A stretch of DNA of 64,000 bases from NCBI RefSeq assembly GCF_902859875.1, contig NZ_CADIKF010000003.1:62001-126000 (forward strand). Reading direction: 5' to 3'. Position numbers and translations under genes: made by a program. The first letter of the stretch is position 1. Each line of letters starts with the position of its first letter. Under the pieces are notes generated by a model, which searched no databases, was not told where the DNA came from, and was given only the letters and a program-made list of their open reading frames with translations. The DNA comes from Paraburkholderia solisilvae. GTDB taxonomy: Bacteria; Pseudomonadota; Gammaproteobacteria; Burkholderiales; Burkholderiaceae. Shown piece after piece: positions 37,328-47,027 of the stretch.

Positions 37328-37485
37328 GACAGCCTCCATCAGATAACCGTTGAATGTGGCGCTTATCTTACGAGGCACGCCACGCCGGCGAAACCGACGC
37401 GGTGTCATTTGATTCGTGACTTCGAATCACCAGTGCTGGCGGAAAGAGAACGTGTCGCTGCGCGGGGCCGCGCGGTGCGGCGTTC

Positions 37486-38274
37486 TCAAAGGTCCATCGC
37501 GCGTTCGAGTTGTTCGCGCAAAGCCGGTGTGCACACGATCACACGATTGCCGTGCTGCAGGCATTCCGGCGTGAGGAAATCGCTGGCCCAGCCGCCCGCT
37601 TCTTCGACGAGCAGCACGGCCGCGGCGGCGTCCCACGCATTGATGTGCAGTTCGCAATATGCGTCCTGCCGGCCCATCGCGACGTTCGCGATACCGAGCG
37701 CACCCGAACCGCGCCGCTTCACGCCCGCGCCGAGCGCATGCAGGCGCGCATGCACGGCCGCGTAGCCTTCGAACGGCACGCGCGACGACCAGCCCAGCTC
37801 GACCACCGCCTCGCGGATATCGGTAATCGGGCTGACCTTGAGCGACGCGCCGTTGAGCGTCGCGCCGCCGCCGCGTTGCGCAGCGAACAGTTCGTCGTGC
37901 ATCGGGTCGTACAGCACGCCGACTTCAGTGCGTCCATCGCGCACGAACGCGATCGACACGCAAAAGTACGGCACGCCGCGCGCGAAATCCGCGGTGCCGT
38001 CGATCGGATCGACGATCCACACGTCGCGGCCGAATGAGCCGCCGCCCTCCTCGCCGAAAAAGTCGTCGTCGGGAAACGACTCGGCGAGGCGCGCCGCGAT
38101 CAGCCGTTCGACCTCCGCGTCGGTCTCGGTCAGATAGTCCTGCGGCCCTTTGAATTTCAGCGTCAGCGCGTCGCCGCGCTGCTCGAACCGCAGACGGATC
38201 AGACGGCCGGCCTCGCGCGCGATCGCACACGCCGCCAGGTAGCGATGGGTCAACTGCACATCCACGTCGGTCAT
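37486..38274 (-). CDS. Inositol-monophosphatase-family phosphatase
   Basis: A 262-residue Mg-dependent Li-sensitive-type phosphatase. Metal ligands are visible in DDDFFGEEGGG (Glu), WIVDPIDGTADFARG (DPIDGT) and INAWDAAAAVLLVEEAGG (C-terminal Asp). Family members hydrolyse inositol-1-phosphate, histidinol-phosphate, PAP or sugar phosphates. The FxRG variant after DPIDGT (DFARG) and the overall sequence also fit HisN-like histidinol phosphatases, so the substrate is open. The nearby iol cluster makes an inositol phosphate possible. GAGGAA precedes the ATG by 4 bp. Confidence 0.85.
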   Translation of the reverse strand: MTDVDVQLTHRYLAACAIAREAGRLIRLRFEQRGDALTLKFKGPQDYLTETDAEVERLIAARLAESFPDDDFFGEEGGGSFGRDVWIVDPIDGTADFARGVPYFCVSIAFVRDGRTEVGVLYDPMHDELFAAQRGGGATLNGASLKVSPITDIREAVVELGWSSRVPFEGYAAVHARLHALGAGVKRRGSGALGIANVAMGRQDAYCELHINAWDAAAAVLLVEEAGGWASDFLTPECLQHGNRVIVCTPALREQLERAMDL

Positions 38275-38498
38275 GCTTTCCTCACATCGAACGAGCGCGG
38301 CTAGCAGCCGCGCGGGGTGATGAGCCGGCGCTTGCGCGTGAGTCGCGTGGGCGCCGGCGTCGATACTGGTATCGCAACGTCACTTATCCGTGCATACGCC
38401 AAGGCCTGCCTCGGCGCACGGATCGCGGCGCTGCCGCTTCGCGCTATCTTCTCGCGCGAGGCTGCGCGAGGCCGCGCGGTTCGCCTGGCGCGACGCGC

Positions 38499-39683
38499 TT
38501 ACAGCGATTCGGCGAGCATGCGCCGATAGTCGTCGGCGCATGCTTCGCGCGGATTGGTCTTGTGGCAATGATCGGCGAGCGCGCCGGCAATTACCTTGTC
38601 GAACACGCTCGCGTCGACGCCCATTTGCGCGAGGCCGGTCGGCAGACGCAGACGCGCGGTCATATCGTAGACGGCCTGCGCGAGATCCGCATCGTCCGGC
38701 AGATGCATCGCGCGGCGCATGCGCGCAAAGCGATGGTTTGCGACCACGCTGGCCGCGCTTTCGTTAAAGCGCAACACCGCCGGCAGCACGACCGCGTTCA
38801 GCGTGCCGTGATGCAGCGACGTGCGCCCGCCGACCGGCACGCCGCCCAGCGGATGCGACAGCGAATGCACGCAGCCGAGGCCTTTCTGGAACGCCAGCGC
38901 GCCTTGCATCGACGCGCTCATCATCTGCAGGCGCGCGTCGCGGTCGTTGCCGTCCGCGCTCGCGCGTTCGATATGCGCCCACGCGCGCTCCAGCCCGTCG
39001 AGCGCGATGCCGTCCGCCGGCGGATTGAAGGCCGGCGAGAGGAACGTCTCGATGCAATGCGCGATCGCGTCCATGCCGGTCGCCGCGGTCAGCGTTGGCG
39101 GCAGGCCGAGCGTGAGGCTGGGGTCGCAGAGCGCCGCCTTCGGCAGCAGATGCCAGGAATGGAAGCCGAGCTTGCGGCCATCGGCGAGAATCACGATCGC
39201 GCCGCGCGCGACCTCGCTGCCGGTGCCGGCGGTGGTCGGGATCGCGATCAGCGGCGCGCACGCGGCGGTGATTTTGTCGCTGCCGCCTTCGATCGTCGCG
39301 TACTGCGTGAGCGGCCCCGGATGCGCGACCGCGATCGCGACGCCCTTCGCGAGGTCGATCGACGAGCCGCCGCCCACTGCGATCAGACCATCGCAGCCGG
39401 CATCGCGATAACGTGCGGCCGCGGCGAGCACCATCGCTTCGGTTGGGTTCGACGGGGTGTCGTCGAACATCGGGGCACCGCGTAGCGTCGCCGGATCAGG
39501 TAGCGCCGCCGCACCCGGTCGCTGCGCCGCCTCGAGCACGCGCTCGACGAGTCCCGCCGCGACGACGCCCTTGTCGGTCACGATAAGCGGCCGCGTGATG
39601 CCGGCGCGCGTGCATTCGGCCGGCACCTGCGCGAGCGCGTCGTAGCCGAGATGAATGTGGGTCAGATAGTAGATGTAGGCCAT
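38499..39683 (-). CDS. Iron-containing (group III) alcohol dehydrogenase
   Basis: A 394-residue NAD(P)-dependent dehydrogenase. The nucleotide-binding GGGSSIDLAKGVA is central, followed by IPTTAGTGSEV, and the Fe/Zn ligands are in TGMDAIAHCIE, CVHSLSHPLGG and LHHGTLNAVVLP. The family oxidises diverse alcohols; relatives include maleylacetate reductase and 1,3-propanediol or 4-hydroxybutyrate dehydrogenases, so the substrate is not assigned. The ATG before AYIYYLTHIHLG is chosen because the preceding open frame is Arg-rich and spans an inverted repeat; GAGGAG lies about 10 bp upstream. Confidence 0.88.
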   Translation of the reverse strand: MAYIYYLTHIHLGYDALAQVPAECTRAGITRPLIVTDKGVVAAGLVERVLEAAQRPGAAALPDPATLRGAPMFDDTPSNPTEAMVLAAAARYRDAGCDGLIAVGGGSSIDLAKGVAIAVAHPGPLTQYATIEGGSDKITAACAPLIAIPTTAGTGSEVARGAIVILADGRKLGFHSWHLLPKAALCDPSLTLGLPPTLTAATGMDAIAHCIETFLSPAFNPPADGIALDGLERAWAHIERASADGNDRDARLQMMSASMQGALAFQKGLGCVHSLSHPLGGVPVGGRTSLHHGTLNAVVLPAVLRFNESAASVVANHRFARMRRAMHLPDDADLAQAVYDMTARLRLPTGLAQMGVDASVFDKVIAGALADHCHKTNPREACADDYRRMLAESL

Positions 39684-39720
39684 GCCGGTTGCGCTCCTCG
39701 ATGTTGCTTCTGATAGTAGG

Positions 39721-39750
39721 CAGTGCCCCGCCGGACCTGGCGGGGCACTG
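39721..39750. repeat. Perfect 12-bp inverted repeat
   Basis: cagtgccccgcc (39721-39732) and ggcggggcactg (39739-39750) with a 6-nt loop, between the NUDIX gene and the alcohol dehydrogenase gene. A very stable hairpin, but with A residues rather than T-runs next to it on either strand. It may be a Rho-dependent stop, a processing hairpin or an attenuator. Confidence 0.6.
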
Positions 39751-39841
39751 AAAACATCCTGCAGACATCCGGACAGATGCGCCGCCCGCGCACGCGTTGC
39801 ACGCGCTCGGGCTGGCTCAGCGCGCAGCGCCCGACAACAGT

Positions 39842-40372
39842 CTACTGCCCCGGGCGCTCGACGAACTCGAACGGCAGTCCGCGCCGGCGCATCCATTCGC
39901 CGAGCGCCTGGCCGGTGCCCGCGCGCCACGGCCGCAGCTTCGCCGGCTCGACGAGCCGGTACTCGAGCAACTCCGGCGACAGTTCGATCGTGCCATGCGC
40001 GCGCACGTGGTACGCGATGATCAGCTCGTTTTTGCGGATAAATTCGTAGACGCCGACCAGATCGACCGAATCGGCGATCAACGATGTTTCTTCTTTCACC
40101 TCACGCGCAATGCCCTGTTCCGGCGTCTCGCCGTTTTCGAGGAAGCCGGTGATCAGCGCGAACATACCTTCCTGCCATGCGGCGTTGCGCGCGAGCAGTA
40201 TCCGCCCTTCATATTCGACGATCGCGGCGACCACCGGCAATGGATTGTTCCAGTGCACGTAACCGCAGCCGTCGGCCGGACAGCTCTGACGGATGCGGCC
40301 GCCTTCGTGAGCGGGATCGATGCGCTCGGTGAGCGGCGTTGCACAGCGTGGGCAGAAACGGTAGTCGGTCAT
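39842..40372 (-). CDS. Zinc-ribbon NUDIX hydrolase
   Basis: A 176-residue protein. The N-terminus is a Cys4 zinc ribbon (FCPRC at 6-10 and CPADGC at about 31-36), then a NUDIX domain whose box G(x5)E(x7)REx2EE is seen as GFLENGETPEQGIAREVKEE. The layout recalls a shortened NudC, the NADH/NAD-cap pyrophosphatase, but at 176 residues it lacks the N-terminal half, so it is better called an ADP-ribose/nucleotide-type NUDIX enzyme. The ATG is at the very start of the zinc ribbon. A repeat-rich 336-bp gap separates it from the threonine aldolase gene upstream. Confidence 0.85.
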   Translation of the reverse strand: MTDYRFCPRCATPLTERIDPAHEGGRIRQSCPADGCGYVHWNNPLPVVAAIVEYEGRILLARNAAWQEGMFALITGFLENGETPEQGIAREVKEETSLIADSVDLVGVYEFIRKNELIIAYHVRAHGTIELSPELLEYRLVEPAKLRPWRAGTGQALGEWMRRRGLPFEFVERPGQ

Positions 40373-40708
40373 GGTGAGGCAAGATCGGGGTCGGGTTTGG
40401 TGTGGGCTGCGTGAGTATGGCGTTGTGCTGGGGCGTGCTGTCTCGTGCTGTCTCGTGCTGTGCTGCGTCGGGCTGTCTCGTGCTGTCTACCGCGTCGCGC
40501 CAGGATGTGATGGTTGCGCTGCGGCGTACTGCGTTGCGCTGCGTCTTGCTGCGGCGTGCTGCGGCGTGCTGCGGCGCGGGTGTCGTACTGCGTCGCACGG
40601 CGTTGTGCCGCATCGCGCCAACCTCTCGCGCGAGGTCGCGCGATGCTGCGCGGTTGGCCTCGCGCGGCGCGCCGCGTGCGCGAACGCATATCGAGCGCGC
40701 CATGCGTG
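40373..40708. repeat. Intergenic region with a 10-bp-period repeat array
   Basis: 336 bp between two minus-strand genes with no supported coding sequence. From 40421 to about 40460 units of the type tctcgtgctg repeat every 10 bp (two exact), and from 40511 to 40580 units of the type gcggcgtgct repeat every 10 bp (two exact, four degenerate). The right part (40620-40700) is a GC-only tract with CTCGCGCGAG palindromes, similar to a tract at 38450-38510 downstream of the phosphatase gene. Confidence 0.7.
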
Positions 40709-41743
40709 TCACGCGGCGCACAACTGCCGCACGTCGGCGGCGAAGCGCTCGACCGTTTCCGGCTGCGTGTCCCATGCGCACATCAGCCGGCAGCCGCCCG
40801 CGCCGATGAACTCGTAGAACTTCCAGCCGCGCGTGCGCATCGCCTTTGCCACCTGCGCGGGCAACTGCGCGAACACCGCGTTCGATTGCGACGGGAACAG
40901 GATGCTCACGCCCGGAATCGCGGCAAGCCGCGTTTCCATCAGACGCGCCATCGCATTCGCGTGACGCGCGTTGCGAAGCCACACGTCGTGATCGAGCAGG
41001 CCGAGCCACGGCGCTGAGATAAAGCGCATTTTCGATGCGAGCTGGCCGGCCTGCTTCAACCGATACGCAAAATCTTCCGCGAGCGCGCGGTCGAAGAACA
41101 CCACCGCCTCGCCGACCGGCAAACCGTTCTTGGTGCCGCCGAAGCACAGCACGTCGACGCCCGCGCGCCACGTGATGTCGGACGGGTGCACGTCGAGCGC
41201 GGCGACCGCGTTCGCAAAGCGCGCGCCGTCCATATGCACTTTCAGATGGCGGCGCTTCGCGATGGCCGCGATCGCCCGCACTTCCTCGACGCTGTACACG
41301 GTGCCGACTTCCGTCGACTGCGTGAGCGTGACGACCTTCGGCTTCGGATAGTGGATATCCGCGCGGCGCGTGACGACCGCTTCGATGGCATCGGGTGTGA
41401 GCTTGCCGTTCGCGCCCGGCGCGGTCAGCAGCTTCGAGCCGTTCGAGAAGAACTCGGGGCCGCCGCATTCGTCGGTTTCGATATGCGCGAGCTCGTGGCA
41501 GATCACCGAGTGATACGACTGACACAGCGACGCGAGCGCAAGCGAGTTCGCGGCCGTGCCGTTGAACACGAAGAACACTTCACAGTCGGTCTGGAACAGC
41601 TCGCGCAGACGGTCGCACACGCGTTGCGTCCAGGAATCGTCGCCGTAGGCGGGCTCGTGGCCGCTACCGTTGGCGGTGATCAGCGCTTCGAGCGCCTCCG
41701 GGCAGATGCCCGCGTAGTTGTCCGACGCGAAATGTTGGTGCAT
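40709..41743 (-). CDS. ltaE: Low-specificity threonine aldolase
   Basis: PLP enzyme cleaving threonine/allo-threonine to glycine and acetaldehyde. The 344-residue protein has SGHEPAYGDD at the N-terminus, FNGTAANSLAL, HMDGARFANA (PLP-contacting Asp/Arg) and CFGGTKNG with the PLP lysine. Length and motifs fit LtaE and beta-eliminating-lyase relatives. The ATG is 17 codons before the substrate loop, and there is no longer alternative. Confidence 0.9.
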   Translation of the reverse strand: MHQHFASDNYAGICPEALEALITANGSGHEPAYGDDSWTQRVCDRLRELFQTDCEVFFVFNGTAANSLALASLCQSYHSVICHELAHIETDECGGPEFFSNGSKLLTAPGANGKLTPDAIEAVVTRRADIHYPKPKVVTLTQSTEVGTVYSVEEVRAIAAIAKRRHLKVHMDGARFANAVAALDVHPSDITWRAGVDVLCFGGTKNGLPVGEAVVFFDRALAEDFAYRLKQAGQLASKMRFISAPWLGLLDHDVWLRNARHANAMARLMETRLAAIPGVSILFPSQSNAVFAQLPAQVAKAMRTRGWKFYEFIGAGGCRLMCAWDTQPETVERFAADVRQLCAA

Positions 41744-41892
41744 GGCTGCGGGGCGCGCGGCACGATCCGCGCGGCGGCGAGTGGGGAAGCCGACATTTTA
41801 GTGCGCGGATGGGGATCTGTTTGAGGCGGGAAGTGATGCGGCGCGACGGGGGATGATGGGTGGCGGGCCGAGACACAGCGCGACAGCGCCCG

Positions 41893-43260
41893 CTACTTGC
41901 GCCTGAGCAGCGCGACCGCGATGAGACCCAGCGCGCCCGCCAGCAACGCGCCCGCTGCGAGCCACAACGCCAGCGTGAACGAGCCCGTGCGCGCGGCAAT
42001 CGGCGCGGCGACCAGCGGTCCGACAATCTGCCCGAGCCCGTATGCGGCCGTCGCGTACCCCATCAGGCCCGCTGCATGGTCGCCGTGCAGACGGCGCGCC
42101 TCACGCATCGCGAACAGCGTGATCGCGGTAAACGGCAGGCCGATCAGCACGCTCCCCAGCGCGAATCCGCCCGCGCTCGGCCAGATGATCCCGGAGGCGA
42201 TACCCAGCGCCTGCAACACGTAGCAGCCAGCGAGCAGCGACCGGTTGTCCCAGTCCGCGGGCAGCCGCGCGCCGGCAAGCGCGCCCGCCATCAGCGCGAC
42301 ACCGAACATCGGCCAGAACAGATCGGGCCACACCGAGCCCGGCAGCGCGGCCCGCGCGATCACCGGCAGGAAGGTCGCGGTGATGATGTAGCCAAAGCCC
42401 GGTACGCCGTAAAGCACGATGAGCCATGCGGCGTCGGCCCGGTGCGCGCGGCGCTCGATCGTCGCGGCGACGCTCGCCTGCTGCGCGCTCGCGCGCGTCC
42501 CGGCACCATGCGCCGCGTCGGCCCGCAGACGCGGCGGCATAGCGTCACGGCGAAATGGCTCGGTAGCGGACGAGGCGGCGCGCTTCAGAGCTGGGCCGCC
42601 GCGCGTCACGGCCGCGGCCGCGGCCGCCGCCTGTCGGCGCGACACGTCGGAAGCGCGGGCGGACTGATGGGAAACAAAGACGCGCCACACGATCGCAGTC
42701 AACCCCGCCGACACGACACCGAAGCCGACCCAGCCCGCCGTCGCACCGTATCCGCCCGCGGCGCTCACGAACAACCCGGTTGCGACGATGCCGAGCCCCG
42801 GACCCGTATAAATCAGGCCGCCCCACGCGCTTTCGCCGAGTTCAGCCAGGCGGCGCAGCCCCCATTGCGACGCGAACACGAAGGTCCATGCGCTCGCGAT
42901 GCCCGCCACGAAGCGCACGACGGCCCACAGCCACACGCCATCGAGCACCCCCATTGCGAGCACCAGCAGCACGGTGGCGGCCAGTCCGCAGCGCACGACG
43001 CGCGCCGCATCGACACGCACGGCGGCGCAACTCAACGCACCGACGAAATACCCCGCGTAATTCGCAGACGCAAGCCAACCGCCCTGCCGGATATCGAGCG
43101 CGCCGCTTTTCAGCATCAGCGGCAACAGCGGCGTGAATGCGAAGCGCCCGACGCCAAGCGCAACCGCGAGCGCAATCATGCACGCCAGCGCCACGCGACG
43201 AGCCGCGGCGGTGGGTTCGACGCGCGAGTCGATCGTCGCGGCGCAACTCAGATCGTTCAT
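41893..43260 (-). CDS. YbfB/YjiJ-family MFS transporter
   Basis: A 455-residue inner-membrane protein with about 12 hydrophobic segments. The first (ACMIALAVALGVGRFAFTPL) carries the GxGRFAFTP motif of the YbfB/YjiJ family. The central cytoplasmic loop (about residues 205-280) is unusually long and rich in Arg, Ala and Ser. The substrate is unknown. It diverges from a LysR gene across 138 bp, the usual arrangement for a transporter and its regulator. A hydrophobic C-terminal helix and Arg-Arg-Lys end the protein. Confidence 0.86.
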   Translation of the reverse strand: MNDLSCAATIDSRVEPTAAARRVALACMIALAVALGVGRFAFTPLLPLMLKSGALDIRQGGWLASANYAGYFVGALSCAAVRVDAARVVRCGLAATVLLVLAMGVLDGVWLWAVVRFVAGIASAWTFVFASQWGLRRLAELGESAWGGLIYTGPGLGIVATGLFVSAAGGYGATAGWVGFGVVSAGLTAIVWRVFVSHQSARASDVSRRQAAAAAAAVTRGGPALKRAASSATEPFRRDAMPPRLRADAAHGAGTRASAQQASVAATIERRAHRADAAWLIVLYGVPGFGYIITATFLPVIARAALPGSVWPDLFWPMFGVALMAGALAGARLPADWDNRSLLAGCYVLQALGIASGIIWPSAGGFALGSVLIGLPFTAITLFAMREARRLHGDHAAGLMGYATAAYGLGQIVGPLVAAPIAARTGSFTLALWLAAGALLAGALGLIAVALLRRK

Positions 43261-43329
43261 GGGACGGGGCGGGGCCGGGGCGGCCGCATCAAGGGAAACG
43301 GGTAGTCAATACTAAGCCGGCTTTCTTAT

Positions 43330-43342
43330 TTCAAAAAATGAA
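43330..43342. promoter_or_regulatory. Putative LysR-type box (T-N11-A)
   Basis: TTCAAAAAATGAA: a TTCA/TGAA inverted repeat that satisfies T-N11-A, in the A/T-rich centre of the MFS/LysR divergent region. A TATAAT on the minus strand overlaps its right end (43347-43342) and could serve the MFS gene. Confidence 0.5.
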
Positions 43343-43398
43343 TTATATTGAACGGAATCATCACCCGGAGAGAACGCCGGGATGAATCTGGAGAAATC

Positions 43399-44346
43399 AT
43401 GGATCTCGCCGCATTGACGATCTTTCGCGCCGTGGTGCGCGAAAACGGCGTGACGCGCGCCGCCGCGAAGCTGCACCGCGTGCAGTCGAACGTGACCACG
43501 CGCATCAAGCAGCTGGAAGAGCAGCTTGGCACCGACCTTTTTATCCGCGACGGGCGCCGGCTCGTGCTGACGCCCGCCGGCGAAACGCTGCTGCCGTATG
43601 CGGAGCGCCTGCTCGCGCTCGCCGACGAAGCACGCCACGCGGTCCGCGAAAACCGTCCTAGCGGGCGGTTGCGCCTCGGCACGATGGAAAGCGTCGCCGC
43701 CACGCGAATGCCGGCCCTGCTCGCGCGATATCACCAGACGTGGCCCGATGTGTCGCTCGAGCTGGAAACCGGCACCACCGGAAAACTGATCGAACGGGTG
43801 CGCGAATTCGAGGTGGATGCGGCGCTGGTCGCGACGCCGCTCGACATCGCGGCCTCCCTCGGCGAGCAGTTCGACACCGTGCCGGTGTTTCGCGAGGAAC
43901 TCGTGATGCTGACCCCGCGCAATCATCCGCCGATCCGGCAGGCGCGCGACATCGCGCTATCGACGCTGATCGCGTTCGAACGCGGCTGCGCATATCGCAC
44001 GTATGTCGAAAAGTGGTACCACGAGCACGGGATGCAGCCGTCGCGTGTGCTCGAATTGGGCTCGTATCACGCCATCGTCGCGTGCGTCGCGGCGGGGGCG
44101 GGCGTCGCGGTCGCGCCGCGTTCGGTGCTGGAATTGCGGCCGGAAGCGGACAACATCACGGTGCATTCGCTCGGCGAACTCGGTTCGATCGAAACCTTGC
44201 TGGTGTGGCGGCGCGGACACTTTTCGTCGGCGCTCAATGCGCTGCGGGAAATGCTGCTCGAGCAGAGCAACCTGGCGCCAGTGGGTGCCGCGGCGCAAGC
44301 AGATTTGGCGGCGCGCAGCGAAGACGGAGCGTTGGAGCCGGCGTAG
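43399..44346 (+). CDS. LysR-family transcriptional regulator
   Basis: A 315-residue regulator. The N-terminal winged helix-turn-helix (MDLAALTIFRAVVRENGVTRAA, then LHRVQSNVTTRIKQLEEQLG) is followed by a linker helix and a periplasmic-binding-like effector domain (from about residue 90, RLRLGTMESVAATRMP). It resembles the CysB/PtxR-like LysR group with an ATA-to-QSNVT recognition helix. GGAGAA lies 4 bp before the ATG. It most likely controls the divergent MFS gene and itself. The downstream neighbour alaS converges on it. Confidence 0.9.
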   Translation: MDLAALTIFRAVVRENGVTRAAAKLHRVQSNVTTRIKQLEEQLGTDLFIRDGRRLVLTPAGETLLPYAERLLALADEARHAVRENRPSGRLRLGTMESVAATRMPALLARYHQTWPDVSLELETGTTGKLIERVREFEVDAALVATPLDIAASLGEQFDTVPVFREELVMLTPRNHPPIRQARDIALSTLIAFERGCAYRTYVEKWYHEHGMQPSRVLELGSYHAIVACVAAGAGVAVAPRSVLELRPEADNITVHSLGELGSIETLLVWRRGHFSSALNALREMLLEQSNLAPVGAAAQADLAARSEDGALEPA

Positions 44347-44354
44347 TTTCAATT

Positions 44355-44401
44355 GCGGGCCGGGCGGTGCCTGTTTATCACATCCCCGCCCGCTCGCCCG
44401 C
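44355..44401. terminator. Hairpin between convergent lysR-type gene and alaS
   Basis: Two stacked stems (gcgggc/gcccgc outside, cgggcgg/ccgcccg inside) fill the 56-bp junction. No U-run on either side, so its role in termination is only likely by position. Confidence 0.35.
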
Positions 44402-44402
44402 T

Positions 44403-47027
44403 TCACAACTGCGCTTCGACCCAACCCTTCACGCCCGCGAGCGCCGCCGGCAAGTTGGCCGGTTCGGTGCCGCCTGCCTGAGCCATGTCCGGGCGGCCGC
44501 CGCCCGTGCCGCCGACCTGTTGCGCGACGAAGTTGACGAGTTCGCCCGCCTTCACTTTCTTGCTCGCCTCCGACGTCACGCCCGCGATCAGACTGACCTT
44601 GCCGCCGTCGACCGACGCAAGCACGATTGCCGCGCTCTTCAGCTTGTCCTTCAGCTTGTCGACTGTTTCGCGCAGCGTCTTCACGTCCGCGCCGTCGAGC
44701 GTGGCCGCGAGCACATGCACGCCGGACACTTCGATCGCCTGGCCAACCAGTTCATCGCCCTGGCTCGACGCGAGCTTCGACTTCAGCGCGCCCAGTTCCT
44801 TCTCGAGCGACTTCACCTGGTCCTGCACCTGCGCGATACGCTGCGTGAGCTCCGACGGCTGCGCCTTCAATGCCGCCGCAGCCGCATTGATGCGCGCGTC
44901 GAGTTCCTGCACATAGCGCACCGCGTTGTCGCCGGTAATCGCCTCGACCCGGCGAATGCCCGCGGCGACGCCGCCTTCCATCACGATCTTGAAGAAGCCG
45001 ATATCGCCAGTGCGCTGCACGTGCGTGCCGCCGCACAGCTCGCGCGAAAAACCGAGATCGAGCACGCGCACTTCGTCGCCGTATTTCTCGCCGAACAGTG
45101 CCATCGCGCCACCCTTCACCGCTTCGTCGAACGGCATCACGCGCACGATGCCCGGCGCGTTGGCGAGCACTTCCGCATTGACGATCGCTTCGACGCGCCG
45201 AATCTCGTCGTCCGTCATCGGTGCGTTGTGCGCGAAGTCGAAGCGCGTCTTGTCCGCGTCGACAAGCGAGCCCTTCTGTTGCACGTGGGTGCCGAGCACT
45301 TCGCGCAGCGCCTTGTGCATCAGGTGCGTGGCCGAGTGATTGCGCGCCGTGCGCGCGCGGCGGAACGCATCGATCTGCGCCTTCACGACGTCGCCGATCT
45401 TCAGCGTGCCCTGCTCGAGCTCGCCGTGATGGCCGATCACGTCCGCCTGAACCTTCTGCGTGTCGGCGACCGCGAAGCGCACGCTTGCGTTCGCGAGCAC
45501 GCCCTGGTCGCCGATCTGGCCGCCCGACTCCGCGTAGAACGGCGTGTGATCGAGCACGACCACCGCCTGCTGGCCCTTCACGACCTGATTGACCGACGCG
45601 CCGTCCACATACAGCGCGGTGACCTTCGCATCGTCGAAGACGATTTCCTCGTAACCGTGGAAGGTGGTCTTCGCGCCCGAATACTCGAGGCCCTGTGCCG
45701 CCCTGAACTTGCCGGCCGCACGCGCCTGCTCGCGCTGGCGCGCCATCGCTTCGTCGAACGCCGGTTCGTCGACCGTGACGCCACGCTCGCGGCACACGTC
45801 CGCGGTCAGATCGAGCGGGAAGCCATAGGTGTCGTGCAGCTTGAACGCGAGTTCGCCGTCGAGCGTCTTGCCGCCCTTCGAATCGAGATCGGCCAGCGCG
45901 CCTTCAAGAATGGACATGCCGTGTTCGATGGTCTCGAAGAAGCGCTCTTCTTCCTGGCGCAGCACGTCGGTAACGCGCGCTTCGGCTTCCTTCAGTTCCG
46001 GATAGGCGCCGCCCATCTGCGCGACGAGGTCCGCCACCAGCTTGTGGAAGAACGCGTGCTTGCGGCCGAGCTTGTAGCCATGGCGGATCGCGCGGCGCAC
46101 GATCCGGCGCAACACATAGCCGCGGCCTTCATTGCCGGGAATGACGCCGTCGACAATCAGAAACGAGCACGCGCGGATATGGTCGGCGATCACCTTCAGC
46201 GAGTTGTTCGCGAGGTCGGCCACGCCTGTCTCACGCGACGCGCCCGCGATCAGCGCCTGGAACAGGTCGATTTCGTAGTTGCTGTGCACGTGCTGCAGCA
46301 CCGCGGCGATCCGCTCGAGGCCCATGCCGGTGTCCACGCACGGCTTGGGCAGCGGCGTGAGCGTGCCCTGCGCATCGCGGTTGAACTGCATGAACACGAG
46401 GTTCCAGATTTCGATATAGCGGTCGCCGTCTTCTTCTGGCGACCCCGGCGGGCCACCCCACACGTCCTGGCCGTGGTCGTAGAAGATTTCCGAGCACGGG
46501 CCGCACGGGCCGGTGTCGGCCATCTGCCAGAAGTTGTCCGATGCGTAGCGCGCGCCCTTGTTGTCGCCGATGCGAATGATGCGCCCGGTCGGCACGCCGA
46601 CTTCGTTCGCCCAGATGCCGTACGCCTCGTCGTCTTCCTGGTAGACGGTGACCCACAGCTTGTCCTTCGGCAACTGGTAGACGGTGGTGAGCAGCTCCCA
46701 CGCGTAGTGGATCGCGTCGCGCTTGAAATAGTCGCCGAACGAGAAGTTGCCGAGCATCTCGAAGAACGTATGGTGGCGCGCGGTGTAGCCGACGTTTTCG
46801 AGGTCGTTGTGCTTGCCGCCCGCGCGCACGCTGCGCTGCGCGGTGGTGGCCCGCGAGTACGGCCGCTTCTCGGCGCCGAGGAACACGTCCTTGAACTGCA
46901 CCATGCCCGAGTTCGTGAAGAGCAGCGTCGGGTCGTTGCCCGGCACGAGGCTCGACGAACGGACGATTGTATGGCCCTTCGATTCGAAGAACTTGAGGAA
47001 TTTCTCGCGGATTTCGGCGGCTTTCAT
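44403..47027 (-). CDS. alaS: Alanyl-tRNA synthetase
   Basis: Class II synthetase for tRNA-Ala. The 874-residue protein has the class II catalytic domain (motif 1 region [10 protein letters not shown], motif 2 [19 protein letters not shown], motif 3 [12 protein letters not shown]), the tRNA-recognition helices, and the editing domain with zinc/catalytic HxxxH ([11 protein letters not shown]) and CGGTH. A coiled-coil and C-Ala tail ([30 protein letters not shown]) follow. The ATG before [14 protein letters not shown] is the conserved start. A TATAAT lies about 100 bp upstream. Confidence 0.96.
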   Translation of the reverse strand: MKAAEIREKFLKFFESKGHTIVRSSSLVPGNDPTLLFTNSGMVQFKDVFLGAEKRPYSRATTAQRSVRAGGKHNDLENVGYTARHHTFFEMLGNFSFGDYFKRDAIHYAWELLTTVYQLPKDKLWVTVYQEDDEAYGIWANEVGVPTGRIIRIGDNKGARYASDNFWQMADTGPCGPCSEIFYDHGQDVWGGPPGSPEEDGDRYIEIWNLVFMQFNRDAQGTLTPLPKPCVDTGMGLERIAAVLQHVHSNYEIDLFQALIAGASRETGVADLANNSLKVIADHIRACSFLIVDGVIPGNEGRGYVLRRIVRRAIRHGYKLGRKHAFFHKLVADLVAQMGGAYPELKEAEARVTDVLRQEEERFFETIEHGMSILEGALADLDSKGGKTLDGELAFKLHDTYGFPLDLTADVCRERGVTVDEPAFDEAMARQREQARAAGKFRAAQGLEYSGAKTTFHGYEEIVFDDAKVTALYVDGASVNQVVKGQQAVVVLDHTPFYAESGGQIGDQGVLANASVRFAVADTQKVQADVIGHHGELEQGTLKIGDVVKAQIDAFRRARTARNHSATHLMHKALREVLGTHVQQKGSLVDADKTRFDFAHNAPMTDDEIRRVEAIVNAEVLANAPGIVRVMPFDEAVKGGAMALFGEKYGDEVRVLDLGFSRELCGGTHVQRTGDIGFFKIVMEGGVAAGIRRVEAITGDNAVRYVQELDARINAAAAALKAQPSELTQRIAQVQDQVKSLEKELGALKSKLASSQGDELVGQAIEVSGVHVLAATLDGADVKTLRETVDKLKDKLKSAAIVLASVDGGKVSLIAGVTSEASKKVKAGELVNFVAQQVGGTGGGRPDMAQAGGTEPANLPAALAGVKGWVEAQL

